Positions 53,752 to 63,485 of a stretch of DNA of 64,000 bases are shown one piece after another. The notes below the pieces were generated by a model that did no database searches, was not told the origin of the DNA, and worked only from the letters and a program-made list of their open reading frames with translations. The stretch spans positions 62,001 to 126,000 of the forward strand of contig CAYJPN010000008.1 of assembly GCA_964372115.1 (NCBI GenBank), read 5' to 3'. The first letter of the stretch is position 1, and each line of letters starts with the position of its first letter. Source of the DNA: CG2-30-36-16 sp964372115 (GTDB taxonomy: Bacteria; Bacteroidota; Ignavibacteria; Ignavibacteriales; Ignavibacteriaceae). The translations under genes and the position numbers were made by a program.

Positions 53752-54912
53752 TTAACCTACAAATCTAAATCCGTCAACTATTTTTGTTCTTAATGCTTTT
53801 TGAATCGGGAATATGGATGAAATAACTCCTATCATTATTGCAGCGGAAACTGCAAGTACTATTGTAATTGTTTCAAGTGTAAATATCGGGAAAAAGTTTT
53901 TGGGTATTACAAGTGAAAACCCGTTGATGAGAGGGAAAAGCAAAAATAACCCGACGCAACTACCAAGAAAAGATATAAACAACGATTCACCGAGTATTAA
54001 ACCCACTAAATGTTTTGCCGAAAAACCGAGAGTTTTCATCACCGCATACTCGCGTGTTCTTTCGCGTGCCGACATAATCATTGTATTGCCGAGAATAAGC
54101 ATAATAATTCCAATGATTACAAACGACATAACATTCATTGCAGTAATAATAGCGCTGGTTGAAGCTAAAAATCCCTGCTGAAATGCTCTTTCAGTTTCGG
54201 TTTTTGTTTCAGCATTCGAATTTTTAAACATCGCGTCTATCTGTGCAGATATCTCCGCCGATTTAGAAGGATCACTTATTTTTATAATATACCATCCAAC
54301 ATCTCCCGCGCGTAAAGGTTCTTCTGCATTCATTCTTTCATTTAAATAATCCCAATGAAAGTACATTCCGGTTCCGTCGGTAGTTTTATCGCGTGGTTTG
54401 TAAATACCTCTTATTACAAACTGCCACCGACCGGGATAAATATCGCCTTCGATAGTCATAACATCGCCGAGTTTCAAATTATACTGTTTTGCAATATCCG
54501 CCCCAACCACGCAGGCATTTCTTTCTTTCTTAAAAGTTTCAAGTTCGTTTTTTGAAAGAATAAATTCCGGATAAATATCGAACATTGTTTCGGCATCCAC
54601 TGCAAGGCGCGGAAAAAATTGATTTTTATCGATGTAAACTCCCTGAAACCAATTGGCAAAAGTAACTTCTTTTACACCGGGTATTTGAGCTATTTTATCT
54701 CGGTAAGTGTAAGGCAGCGGAAAAATAAAGGAGACCGCCTGCCTTGAAATAAGTCTGTTTGCAGATGAAGCTTCGACACCAGCGTTCCAGGCTGTAACAA
54801 CCGTGCGAAGTATCCCGAATGCAATAACGGCGATAGCAATTCCGAGTATAGTAAGTAAAGTTCTTAATTTATGCCGCAGAGCATTTTTAAATATTAATTT
54901 AAAAACTTTCAT
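53752..54912 (-). CDS. ABC transporter permease, MacB/LolC-type (first)
   Basis: A 386-residue paralogue of the next permease, with helix 1 in LRTLLTILGIAIAVIAFGIL, a periplasmic domain of about 220 residues, and FtsX-type helices with YAVMKTLGFSAKHLVGLILG between them. It overlaps the ATPase gene by four bases (ATGA type), implying coupled translation. Confidence 0.88.
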   Translation of the reverse strand: MKVFKLIFKNALRHKLRTLLTILGIAIAVIAFGILRTVVTAWNAGVEASSANRLISRQAVSFIFPLPYTYRDKIAQIPGVKEVTFANWFQGVYIDKNQFFPRLAVDAETMFDIYPEFILSKNELETFKKERNACVVGADIAKQYNLKLGDVMTIEGDIYPGRWQFVIRGIYKPRDKTTDGTGMYFHWDYLNERMNAEEPLRAGDVGWYIIKISDPSKSAEISAQIDAMFKNSNAETKTETERAFQQGFLASTSAIITAMNVMSFVIIGIIMLILGNTMIMSARERTREYAVMKTLGFSAKHLVGLILGESLFISFLGSCVGLFLLFPLINGFSLVIPKNFFPIFTLETITIVLAVSAAIMIGVISSIFPIQKALRTKIVDGFRFVG

Positions 54913-55589
54913 AAAGCCTCCACTAAATCGCCTTTGTCTATATATTTTATCTGGTGTGCCCGTTCAGCGGCGTGCGGATCATGCGTAACTATTAATACAG
55001 TTTTTTTAAACTCTTTGTTTAACCTTTCGAGCAGCAATAAAATTTCTTCGGCGGAATTTTTATCAAGATCGCCTGTAGGTTCATCACCAACAATTATTAA
55101 AGGATCGGTTACAATCGCTCTTGCAATTGCTACACGCTGCTCCTGTCCGCCGGAAAGCTGCTTGGGATAATGTTTCATCCTGTCTTTTAAACCGACAATT
55201 TCAAGAGCGGTTTCAACGTGAGTTTTCCTTTCGGCTTTTGTAAGTTTTGTTAGTAAAAGAGGTAGCTCAACATTTTCGAAAGCCGTAAGCACTGGTATTA
55301 AATTATAAAATTGAAAAATGAAACCGACATTATTAGCGCGCCATTTGGCAAGCGCAGATTCACTTAATCCTGAGATATCGGTACCTGCAACAATTACTTT
55401 TCCTTTGTTCGGTTTATCAATACCAGCTATTAAATTTAAGAGAGTTGTTTTGCCGGAACCGGAGGGCCCCATTAAAGCCTGGAACTCACCTTCTTCAATT
55501 TCCATATTTATATTGTTTAGGACTGGTATTTCGAAACTATCGCGAGAATACGATTTTGATACATTCTGAATTTGAATTACGGGAGGCAT
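54909..55589 (-). CDS. ABC transporter ATP-binding protein, LolD/MacB type
   Basis: A 226-residue ATPase. Walker A is MGPSGSGKTTLLNLIAG near residue 40, the signature LSGGQEQRVAIARAI near 144, Walker B LIIVGDEPTGDLDKNSAEE near 162, and the switch His in VLIVTHDPHAAERAHQ. It powers the two downstream permeases together with the HlyD-like adaptor upstream. Confidence 0.93.
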   Translation of the reverse strand: MPPVIQIQNVSKSYSRDSFEIPVLNNINMEIEEGEFQALMGPSGSGKTTLLNLIAGIDKPNKGKVIVAGTDISGLSESALAKWRANNVGFIFQFYNLIPVLTAFENVELPLLLTKLTKAERKTHVETALEIVGLKDRMKHYPKQLSGGQEQRVAIARAIVTDPLIIVGDEPTGDLDKNSAEEILLLLERLNKEFKKTVLIVTHDPHAAERAHQIKYIDKGDLVEAL

Positions 55590-55607
55590 ATTTTCTCCTA
55601 ATACATT

Positions 55608-56795
55608 TTATAAAACGTTAACTTTTACACCGTCTTTTATTTTATCAGTTACTTCTTCAATTACTTTTTCACCTTCGGAAAGACCGGAAATAACTTCTAA
55701 ATAATCGCCGGCAATTTTTCCGGTTGTTATTTCGGTTTCGGCGGCAACATCATTGATAACTTTAAATACAAGTTTTTTCGAATTTCGAATTACAACAGCC
55801 GAAACAGGAACAACTAAGATAGGTTTTTGTTCCAGGTCGGTTTGCGTTTCCTGTTCATCAAGAAATAAAACTTTTGCGCTCATTTCGGGCAGTACACGGC
55901 TGTCGTATTTATTAAACGCAACTTTTACAAGAACTGTTGCTTTTGACCTGTCAGCGGTCGGAACAACTTTTTCTATATAACCCGCGTATCTTACACCGGG
56001 GTAGGCGTCAAGAGTAATTTCGCAGCCCTGTTTCTGTTTAATTTTTTCAATATTCGATTCAGAAACATCGGTTTCAACCTGCAGTGATGACATATCCGCA
56101 ATAGTTACAACGGCAGCGCGTGATGTAACGCTGGCGCCAAGCGGCGAAACAATTTCGCCAACATCAGCATTTTTTGTTAATACTGTTCCATCAAACGGGG
56201 CTCTAATCAATGTATATTCCACTGCAACTTCTGCGGCTTTAACCTGTGCTTTCGCCAGTTCAATAGAAGCAAGTACATGGTCGTATTGCGACTTTGCCGC
56301 AATATATTCCGTTTCCGACGCTACTCCCGATTCGAAAAGAGATTTTTTTATTCTATAATTATTTTCGGCGATTAATAAATCAGCCTTATATAGTTTTAAT
56401 GTGGCTTCAGCCTGCGCGTGCATTGCTTTTACTTCATCATCTTCTAACCTGCCGATAACTTGATTTTTTCTTACTGCATCACCTTCAACGACCGCGAGAG
56501 AAACCAACCTTCCTGTGGCTTTAGAACCGATTGAAGCTTTTCGCTGCGCTACTACATACCCGCTAGCTGTTAGAATTGCGTTTGACTGCGATGCGGAGAT
56601 AATCGAAGCGCGTGTCAATTTTACATCTATCGAAGGATTGAATAATTGACCCCACCCCCAGATGGCGGCGAGTAGAATAATAAATATAACAGCAAGCCAG
56701 GAAACTGCTTTTAATAATTTTTTATTTCCGCCGGAATTATTATCGGCGGATCGGTCAATTTTTAATGACGTTAAATCTGCGTCTTGTGTTTTCAT
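55608..56795 (-). CDS. HlyD/MacA-type periplasmic adaptor subunit
   Basis: A 395-residue membrane fusion protein. One N-terminal helix (LLKAVSWLAVIFIILLAAIW), a lipoyl-like half ASGYVVAQRKASIGSKATGR then a coiled-coil hairpin (residues about 120-200), the second lipoyl half TLIRAPFDGTVLTKNADVGE, and a beta-barrel domain with VVPVSAVVIRNSKKLVFKV. First gene of the exporter operon. An outer-membrane TolC partner is not in the window. Confidence 0.92.
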   Translation of the reverse strand: MKTQDADLTSLKIDRSADNNSGGNKKLLKAVSWLAVIFIILLAAIWGWGQLFNPSIDVKLTRASIISASQSNAILTASGYVVAQRKASIGSKATGRLVSLAVVEGDAVRKNQVIGRLEDDEVKAMHAQAEATLKLYKADLLIAENNYRIKKSLFESGVASETEYIAAKSQYDHVLASIELAKAQVKAAEVAVEYTLIRAPFDGTVLTKNADVGEIVSPLGASVTSRAAVVTIADMSSLQVETDVSESNIEKIKQKQGCEITLDAYPGVRYAGYIEKVVPTADRSKATVLVKVAFNKYDSRVLPEMSAKVLFLDEQETQTDLEQKPILVVPVSAVVIRNSKKLVFKVINDVAAETEITTGKIAGDYLEVISGLSEGEKVIEEVTDKIKDGVKVNVL

Positions 56796-57013
56796 TGCAA
56801 AGCTTAAAAAAAAGAGGGAAAATTTTTGAACAAAAATAGTACTTTGTCACAATAATAAAAATATTAATAGCTAAATAATATTAACTACCAATATATATTT
56901 TTTTTAACGGTTGAATTTTAACTTATAATTAAAAATAGCTCCATAAACGGCTGTTCAATTTTTTTAGTTTTATACAATTCGTACTTGCTAAAAAGTTTAC
57001 ACAACTATCTCTT

Positions 57014-58270
57014 TTATGTTTTTTGTTTTTTCTTTTTTGCCGCAGGGAAAAGTACGTTGTTTAAAATTAATCGATAACCGGGGGAGTTTTTGTAAAGAGT
57101 TAAATCCGTAGGCGGGTCGCCAACAGCATGCTGATAATCTTCAGGGTCATGTCCACTGTAAAATGTAAAAGTACCGCGTCCAAAACTTCCGTGAATATAT
57201 TTTACCTGATCGGTTCCCTGCCGTTCCGCTAATATTATAACAGAAGGTTTTATTAGTTTTTTGCGGAACATTGTTGTCTGCCCCATAAAACCATGTATAA
57301 CATTTGCATGATCCTGTGTGAGCATAGTTGGCACCGGGTCGTACTTTGCAGAAAATTCGAACAATGTAAAATAATCATTTTCTGCGCTGCCAACCTCAAT
57401 AGGCTGAATATCTATATCGCAGTATTCATAAACATAAGGATTTGCTTCAAGAGTAAAATCGGTAAAGGCGAGAGTGTTTGAAAAATCAAGTTTTTTTTGT
57501 GCATCCGGGTCAGCAGCATCGCCGTCATACATCGGAGCGCATATATCAACATTGTGGGCTGCCAGCGAAATATCATACGAATCGGTAGCGGAACACATTG
57601 CAAATAAAAATCCACCCTGCGCCACAAAGTTTTTTATTGTTGACGCTACATCACGCATCATTTCCGACACTTTTTTGTAACCGTTCTTTTTTGCATTCTG
57701 TTCGTACATAATCTGCTGATCGATATACCATTGGGCGTTGCTGAAACTCGCGTAAAACTTTCCATACTGTCCCGTAAAATCTTCGTGATGCAGGTGAATC
57801 CAATCGTATTTTGAAAGATCGCCGCGGAGGATTTCATCGTTCCAAATTTTATCGTACGGAACTTTTGCGTACTCAAGGGCAAGTGTTACGGCGTCATCCC
57901 ACGGAGCAAACCCGGGGGGAACGTACACCGCTATTTTGGGAGCCTTCTCAAGCCGGACAACATCCATATTATTATCTTCACTCTGGCAGAAGGCATAAAT
58001 ATCAGCAGCTTGCGAAGCGTTAATGGGGTCAAATGAAACATTTTCAATACGGCACTCGGCGGCAATGTTGTCCGTGTAATCAATCAGAAACGAACCGCCC
58101 CGGTAGTTCAAAAGCCAATCAGCTTTTAAGCCTTGTGTTAGAGCATGAAACGTAACTCCATATGCTTTTAAATGATCAGTTTGATCAAGATCCATATATA
58201 TTAGTATCTTCTCCTGAGCGGTAATATTGAGCGCAAAGAGAATAAATATTAGAAATGTTTTTTTCAACAA
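57014..58270 (-). CDS. Secreted protein of the Bacteroidota 'asparagine synthetase B-like' family
   Basis: A 418-residue protein with a signal peptide (TFLIFILFALNITAQEKILI). The N-terminal part YMDLDQTDHLKAYGVTFHAL, then IAVYVPPGFAPWDDAVTLAL and WIHLHHEDFTGQYGKFYASF, and HGSFGRGTFTFYSGHDPEDY near the end, match a group commonly labelled asparagine synthetase B in Bacteroidota annotations. The label is doubtful: no synthetase ATP motif was seen and the protein is exported. The middle resembles a glutamine-amidotransferase-like fold. Function unknown. Confidence 0.65.
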   Translation of the reverse strand: MLKKTFLIFILFALNITAQEKILIYMDLDQTDHLKAYGVTFHALTQGLKADWLLNYRGGSFLIDYTDNIAAECRIENVSFDPINASQAADIYAFCQSEDNNMDVVRLEKAPKIAVYVPPGFAPWDDAVTLALEYAKVPYDKIWNDEILRGDLSKYDWIHLHHEDFTGQYGKFYASFSNAQWYIDQQIMYEQNAKKNGYKKVSEMMRDVASTIKNFVAQGGFLFAMCSATDSYDISLAAHNVDICAPMYDGDAADPDAQKKLDFSNTLAFTDFTLEANPYVYEYCDIDIQPIEVGSAENDYFTLFEFSAKYDPVPTMLTQDHANVIHGFMGQTTMFRKKLIKPSVIILAERQGTDQVKYIHGSFGRGTFTFYSGHDPEDYQHAVGDPPTDLTLYKNSPGYRLILNNVLFPAAKKKKQKT

Positions 58271-58368
58271 ACAGATAACCTATCAGATAGTTGCAGTGAA
58301 AAAATGAATAGTTTATGAATTAAAGCTAAAACATTTTGCTCACTTTAAAATTTAAGTACTTGTTTTAC

Positions 58369-58398
58369 AAAAAAGCCCCACAAACGTGAGGCTTTTTT
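58369..58398. terminator. Intrinsic terminator after clpX
   Basis: AAAAAAGCC and GGCTTTTTT with inner CAC/GTG pairs form a strong hairpin with A and T runs on both sides, 16 bases after the clpX stop on the minus strand; it can work both ways. Confidence 0.85.
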
Positions 58399-58413
58399 GA
58401 TTTATTAATTTTG

Positions 58414-59664
58414 TTACGCCGACTTTCTATCCGCCTCGATGTATATCGGCTCGGCGCCTTCTTCAACAACATCGCGAGTAATAATACATTTATCCACGTT
58501 TTCTTTATCGGGGATGTCATACATAATATCAATCATAAAATCTTCAACTATAGAACGCAAAGCGCGCGCGCCGGTTTTTCTTTCAAGCGCTTTTTTTACC
58601 AAAGCATCTATCGCAAACGGATCGAACTCAAGCTGCACGCCTTCCATCAAAAACAACTTTTTGTACTGTTTTAATATCGCGTTTTTTGGTTCGGTTAATA
58701 TACTTTTTAACGCATCTTCACTCAAGTTGTGAAGCGGCGCCGTAACGGGTATTCTGCCGATTAACTCCGGTATCAATCCGAACCGGAGAAGATCTTCAGG
58801 CTGAATGTGTTTCAGCAAATCTTCTTCAGAATGTTTGTCTTTTATTTCCGACGTAAAACCCATCTTGTTTTTGTTTACACGCGAAGCGATTATTTTGTCT
58901 ATCCCGTCAAACGCGCCGCCAACAATAAACAAAATGTTTTTTGTGTTTATGTTTATCAGACTTTGCTCGGGATGTTTTCTGCCTCCTTTTGGAGGAACGC
59001 CCGCGACAGTACCTTCCAAAATTTTCAGCAGCGCCTGCTGAACGCCTTCGCCGGATACATCGCGCGTTATTGAAGTGCTCTCGCTTTTGCGCGCAATCTT
59101 ATCAATCTCATCTATGTAAACAATTCCTTTTTGGGCGCGTTCCAAATTATAATCAGCCGCCTGAAGCAGATGAACCAACACAGTTTCCACATCATCTCCC
59201 ACATAACCGGCTTCCGTTAATGTTGTGGCATCAGCAATCGCAAAAGGAACGTTTAATATACGCGCCAGGGTTTGTGCAAGCAATGTTTTACCAACGCCGG
59301 TTGGACCAATCAGCAGAATGTTACTTTTTTCAATTTCTACATCATCTAACTCAAAAAATGACTGACGGGAGTTTATTCTTTTATAATGATTATAAACCGC
59401 AACCGAAAGAACTTTTTTTGCCCGCTCCTGTCCGATGACATATTCATCAAGATGTTTTTTTAATATGTCCGGTGAGTGAAGTTCGAAACCTTTTGATATA
59501 TTGTTATTAAACGCGGCGATGTTGTTTTTTAGAATATCAACGCTGCTGCCTATACAGATATCGCAAATGTACACATCCGGTCCGGCAATCATGCTTCCAA
59601 CTTCACTGCCGTCGCGTCCGCAAAATGAACATTTTACAATTTTCTGGTTTTGTTTTTTTCCCAT
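58414..59664 (-). CDS. clpX: ATP-dependent Clp protease ATP-binding subunit ClpX
   Basis: A 416-residue AAA+ unfoldase. N-terminal zinc-binding domain CSFCGRDGSEVGSMIAGPDV with YICDICI (four Cys), Walker A ILLIGPTGVGKTLLAQTLAR near residue 118, pore-loop GYVGDDVET, Walker B GIVYIDEIDKIARKSES, and a C-terminal ERKTGARALRSIVEDFMIDI. It unfolds substrates for ClpP, which is not in the window. It follows the TPR gene by eight bases. Confidence 0.96.
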   Translation of the reverse strand: MGKKQNQKIVKCSFCGRDGSEVGSMIAGPDVYICDICIGSSVDILKNNIAAFNNNISKGFELHSPDILKKHLDEYVIGQERAKKVLSVAVYNHYKRINSRQSFFELDDVEIEKSNILLIGPTGVGKTLLAQTLARILNVPFAIADATTLTEAGYVGDDVETVLVHLLQAADYNLERAQKGIVYIDEIDKIARKSESTSITRDVSGEGVQQALLKILEGTVAGVPPKGGRKHPEQSLININTKNILFIVGGAFDGIDKIIASRVNKNKMGFTSEIKDKHSEEDLLKHIQPEDLLRFGLIPELIGRIPVTAPLHNLSEDALKSILTEPKNAILKQYKKLFLMEGVQLEFDPFAIDALVKKALERKTGARALRSIVEDFMIDIMYDIPDKENVDKCIITRDVVEEGAEPIYIEADRKSA

Positions 59665-59672
59665 TACTAACT

Positions 59673-61514
59673 CTAACTTGTTTTTCTTAAATTAATTATT
59701 GCATCTCTTGCTTCATCCAGGTATAAAGATGACGGGAAAGAAGCAAGAAGTTTTTCATATGTTTCCACGGCTTTTTTTATCTCTTTCGTTCCATATTCAT
59801 AAATTTTTGCCAGCAAATATAATGCTTTATCGGCATAAATGTTTTCACTTCCGCTGGCGGCAATTTCGATAAGGGTTAACTTTGCTTCATCATATTTATC
59901 CAAAGCTATTTCCATTTCGGCGGTGCGCAGTTTTGCGAGCGCGGCAACCATCAAACTTTTTTTATCGCCAGTAACTTCGCGGTATTTACCGAGCGCTTCT
60001 TCAAATTTATTTCCTGATGTCAGAAGTTCCGCTTCTCCGAATATCACAAGTTTAGACGAATCATTCATCTGGGTGTTCATTAAAAGAGAAAGCTCAATTG
60101 CGTCGTTTGCCTGATTGTCCCTTAAGTTTGAAGTGACATCGCCAAGAAATGTTTTTGCTTTTATAAAATCGCCCCGGGCAAAATATATTTTTGCAAGATT
60201 GTAGTTCGCCTCATTCCGCTGCTCGCCGGGGCTTCTTTTAGTCTCAATTACTTTTGTATAATATTTTTCGGCTGCATCAACATTGCCGTTTGTAAATTCA
60301 ACTTCAGCAAGATTGAGAAGGGCATCGGGATAAAATGTTGAAAGAGGCGATTCGGTTATTATTTTGTTAAAATACTCTTTGGCGCCCTTCACATCATTTT
60401 GCATAGAAAATTTCATCCGCCCAAGCCGCCAGTAGGCTTCATAAGCCTGTTCGGAATGAGGATACAAGATTATTAATTTATTGAAAGCTTCAATTACCGT
60501 ATTTACTTTTTCGGCTGGTATTTTTACCGGGGTATAAAAAGGCTTCCATAACGGTAAAAGGTTTTTGTATTCTTCGCCAAGCGAGGCTTCGAGCGTTTTT
60601 GCATAACCGAGTTTTGCGTTTGAAGTAAGCGGAGAGTTCGGATACCGTTCGATGATTGTATTAAATGTTTTCGACGCAGTTTCAAATTGTTTTTCGGAAT
60701 AAGCAGCCTGTGCAAAATTAAAAAGTTCGGTGCCCTGGTTTTGCTGTTTGGCATCGATATCGAGATAAAGATTAAATGCTTTTTCGTAATCGTTCGATTC
60801 CATATATAAACGCGCCAGCATATAAACAGATGAGATGTTATCATCATCGGCGCGGCTTTCAAAAACACTTAAAGTTGGCTGAAGCGCTCCCGGTTTATTT
60901 ATATACGACATAATTCTCGATTCGACAGAGCGCAACTGGTTCGGATCGGAGGAAATAATTTCGCTGTATTCTTCCGCCGCTTCTTTATACTGCATTGTAA
61001 GGCTGTAGATATTTCCGAGATCGTATGAAAATATTTTAGGATCGTTCGATAATTTTTTGCCGGCAAGGAGGTATTCGGCTGCTTTTTCAAAAGCGCGACG
61101 CTGCATTGTAAAATTTGCAATCACTCTATAATTAATTTGGTTTTGCGGAAGTTTTTTTAGTGCCTCATCCCAGGTATCAAACGCTTTTTGCTCATTGCCC
61201 ATTACGTGGTATGTAGAACCAAGCATTCCCCAAAGGTTTAAGTCGAGCGGATTTTTACTAAGCCGATATTGAATTGCCGCGGCGGATTTATCGTACTCTT
61301 TTAGGTTTATGTACATCCGATTAAGAGCGTCAAAAAACAGATAATTATCGGGCTGGCGTTTTAGAAGGTCTTCTAATATTTCCATTGATTTTTGAAACTC
61401 GCCTGCCTGTTCATAGCTTTGGGCAAGCATAAAGCGGTTATTCAAATCCCCCATATTTTGCGCAAACATAACGGGGATAAAAAGAAGGAATATTAAAATG
61501 ATTTTGTAAAGCAT
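59673..61514 (-). CDS. Secreted tetratricopeptide-repeat protein
   Basis: A 613-residue protein with a signal peptide (IILIFLLFIPVMFAQNMGDL) and about 14 TPR-like helix pairs over the whole length, for example EQAGEFQKSMEILEDLLKRQ, GNEQKAFDTWDEALKKLPQN and KKAVETYEKLLASFPSSLYL near the end. In the region 330-480 the repeats are of Tol-Pal YbgF type (ALLNLAEVEFTNGNVDAAEK). Likely a periplasmic scaffold. It is cotranscribed with clpX, eight bases downstream. Confidence 0.8.
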   Translation of the reverse strand: MLYKIILIFLLFIPVMFAQNMGDLNNRFMLAQSYEQAGEFQKSMEILEDLLKRQPDNYLFFDALNRMYINLKEYDKSAAAIQYRLSKNPLDLNLWGMLGSTYHVMGNEQKAFDTWDEALKKLPQNQINYRVIANFTMQRRAFEKAAEYLLAGKKLSNDPKIFSYDLGNIYSLTMQYKEAAEEYSEIISSDPNQLRSVESRIMSYINKPGALQPTLSVFESRADDDNISSVYMLARLYMESNDYEKAFNLYLDIDAKQQNQGTELFNFAQAAYSEKQFETASKTFNTIIERYPNSPLTSNAKLGYAKTLEASLGEEYKNLLPLWKPFYTPVKIPAEKVNTVIEAFNKLIILYPHSEQAYEAYWRLGRMKFSMQNDVKGAKEYFNKIITESPLSTFYPDALLNLAEVEFTNGNVDAAEKYYTKVIETKRSPGEQRNEANYNLAKIYFARGDFIKAKTFLGDVTSNLRDNQANDAIELSLLMNTQMNDSSKLVIFGEAELLTSGNKFEEALGKYREVTGDKKSLMVAALAKLRTAEMEIALDKYDEAKLTLIEIAASGSENIYADKALYLLAKIYEYGTKEIKKAVETYEKLLASFPSSLYLDEARDAIINLRKTS

Positions 61515-61618
61515 GGTTCAAAAATAATAAAATGAACCCTCTCATCAAGGGCAATTAGGTGCTGCGGCGAGTGCCGCCTGTTTAATAAGCTACTAAAGGT
61601 GAAGAAAAACAAATTTAG

Positions 61619-61969
61619 TCAGCCGGAACTTTTCATTTCCCGTGCGTGGTTTATCAGTTCGCTTATTTCTTCGGGACACATTCCCTTTATTGCATCGTGA
61701 AGGCTTTTTGCCTCTTGCCGGATTAGCGTGTTAAGTGGGTGCGAGGTAATTTCTTTTTGTTTTTCGCCGGGTATCCACTCAAACAGATCGTTCGGGGTAC
61801 AGTGGAAAGCAACGCAGAGTTTTTCTATTTGCGCGGGTTTTATACCGACGATCTTTCCTCTTATTATGTTGCTTGCGGTAAGTGAAGCAAAACCGTATTT
61901 GGTAAGATAACCTACCGGTTTTGTTATGCCGTAAAGTGTGCAGAGTCGTTTTATGTTTAGTTTTAGCAT
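61619..61969 (-). CDS. HTH (XRE/Cro-type) transcriptional regulator
   Basis: A 116-residue protein. Residues about 4-68 form a Cro/C1-type DNA-binding fold of the HTH_26 branch: LNIKRLCTLYGITKPVGYLT, ASLTASNIIRGKIVGIKPAQ, IEKLCVAFHCTPNDLFEWIP. The rest is a helical tail (EAKSLHDAIKGMCPEEISEL). The AT-rich region upstream carries a 21-bp repeat array that may be its operator. Targets unknown. Confidence 0.8.
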   Translation of the reverse strand: MLKLNIKRLCTLYGITKPVGYLTKYGFASLTASNIIRGKIVGIKPAQIEKLCVAFHCTPNDLFEWIPGEKQKEITSHPLNTLIRQEAKSLHDAIKGMCPEEISELINHAREMKSSG

Positions 61970-62074
61970 ATTTTTTACCTCCGGATGATAATAATTTTAA
62001 TATACGAATATATTTTATATATGTAAAGATAAGTTTTATATATATAGTGGTGTGTTTTATAGATATTTATTCTG

Positions 62075-62179
62075 ATTTTTATTCAAATTGATATGTTATT
62101 TTATCAATTTGATTGATTATTTTATCAGTTTAGTTGTTTAATTTATCTGTTGAATATTTTGTTTGTGCAGTTTTATTGG
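62075..62179. repeat. Five iteron-like 21-bp direct repeats
   Basis: Repeats start at 62075, 62096, 62117, 62138 and 62159, exactly 21 bases apart. Copies at 62096 (TTATTTTATCAATTTGATTG) and 62117 (TTATTTTATCAGTTTAGTTG) agree at 17 of 20 bases; the other three at about 12-14 of 20. The region is very AT-rich and lies upstream of the HTH gene. Confidence 0.6.
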
Positions 62180-62247
62180 TTGTTTTTTGCGACATTAGTT
62201 TAGCCGAAAGCGCATGGCTGAGTTAGGGTAATGTAAGTGAAAGGGAT

Positions 62248-62526
62248 TTAAATTTCGGTAAGAAGTATTTTTAATTCCATGTTCTTTTTTGAATAATTCT
62301 CATCGTACTGATTAAATATTTGAGGCATTCCGCCCCATCCGACATATTTAACTAATATTGCTTTTTCTTCGGCAGTCGCATAACGGTTTTCACTTAGGAG
62401 GGTTTTTAATGTGCGTATCGCGGCAATGTTATCTTTATATTTTCTCTCAAAATTAAAACTCTCACCGAGCTGATCTTTTTCGGTGATGATGTAATTTTCA
62501 GAATCTAAAGCGGAAGATGATTCGCT
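62248..62526 (-). pseudogene. N-terminal fragment of a large mobile-element DNA methylase/helicase
   Basis: A 92-codon fragment with no start codon, ending at TAA 62248. KDNIAAIRTLKTLLSENRYA then TAEEKAILVKYVGWGGMPQI and FNQYDENYS is the N-terminal signature of the very large N6-methylase/SNF2 helicase proteins carried by phages and conjugative elements. The remaining more than 1,000 residues are missing. It is a decayed relic. Confidence 0.7.
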
Positions 62527-62558
62527 TTAACCAGTTCTTCCGCTAACATCTGAGTATG

Positions 62559-62702
62559 TCAGCGTATTTTTATTCGATAAGCATTAATCAAAGTATCTGA
62601 TGCATTCATCACTTCATAGTCTTTAAGATCATTTTGGTTTTGATAGACACGCACAATCGCAAATTCAATATTTTGCAAGACGTCAAAATATTTTTCATCC
62701 AT
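62559..62702 (-). pseudogene. Fragment of a small conserved mobile-element protein
   Basis: 47 codons starting at ATG 62702: MDEKYFDVLQNIEFAIVRVY, then QNQNDLKDYEVMNASDTLIN and AYRIKIR, ended by TGA. It resembles a small conserved protein that begins MDEKYFDVLQNIEFAI and normally extends well past AYR; here it stops early. The methylase relic follows in the same direction. Confidence 0.5.
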
Positions 62703-62790
62703 GGTTTACCTACCTATTTTATGTTGTTTAAAAATTGATATTGTAACTTACTCGTAAAACAGTTTAACAAAAGCGTAACAACAAAGTTGC

Positions 62791-63381
62791 TCACATTTTC
62801 CGATTGTCTTTAATTATTTGCATAATTCGCTTAAAATATTCTTCAAAAGTTTCCCCTGATTTTAGAGGAATATTTTCTAATGCCGCTCCAAAAGAATCCA
62901 GCAAATTATTGTACTTTTTAAAAGTTTCTTCCAATAATTTTTCATCATCGGTGTCCCAGTAGTTACCTTCATCTATAACTTTAAATTCAGAGAAATATTT
63001 CTTGTTCAGATATTTGAGCAAGTGAACGATAAGTTTATGAGTGGCGCTTCCGGCAAATTGTGTTTTTACTGAAAGCATGTATAAATATTTTTGATAATCT
63101 TCGTCGGTTGAATTACCAAAGAATTTCAAGTTTGGAGTGCTGCTCATTCTTCCATTAGATAAAAAGCATAAATTAACAGTTTCACATTCCGGTGGAGTAA
63201 AACAAATCCCGTAAATCTTGTTGGTGTAATCAGTCTTACCAATTTCATCAATAGAGAAATTTTGCTCAAAAATATGATACTTCCAATTATATATTTCTGC
63301 AATGTCTTTGACTTCTTCGATCATTTCCGAAAGAGAAGCATACTCGTTGAACCGACCGCTGTAATGAATTGTTAAGCCCAT
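62791..63381 (-). CDS. Conserved protein of unknown function
   Basis: A 196-residue acidic protein starting MGLTIHYSGRFNEYASLSEM. The start resembles a conserved, uncharacterised family seen in several phyla, with IAEIYNWKYHIFEQNFS and GICFTPPECETVNLCFLSNG in the first half and KTQFAGSATHKLIVHLLKYL in the second. No catalytic motif recognised. It is intact among degraded genes, so it may be a recent arrival. Confidence 0.65.
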   Translation of the reverse strand: MGLTIHYSGRFNEYASLSEMIEEVKDIAEIYNWKYHIFEQNFSIDEIGKTDYTNKIYGICFTPPECETVNLCFLSNGRMSSTPNLKFFGNSTDEDYQKYLYMLSVKTQFAGSATHKLIVHLLKYLNKKYFSEFKVIDEGNYWDTDDEKLLEETFKKYNNLLDSFGAALENIPLKSGETFEEYFKRIMQIIKDNRKM

Positions 63382-63485
63382 TTTAAATTCTAATATTCAT
63401 TTTTTTATCGTGCACACTTTTGTTTTCTTATTTGCTTTTTTATGTTCACTTTACGTTAAACAGGGACTGCCATAAATTATCTTTT

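Noticed and set aside
57014..58270. True asparagine synthetase
   Set aside because: It has a signal peptide and lacks an N-terminal Cys nucleophile and the ATP-pyrophosphatase motif; the name is only a common database label.
58941..59438. 165-codon frame opposite clpX
   Set aside because: Antisense to conserved clpX; Pro/Gln/Arg-rich shadow sequence without any recognisable motif.
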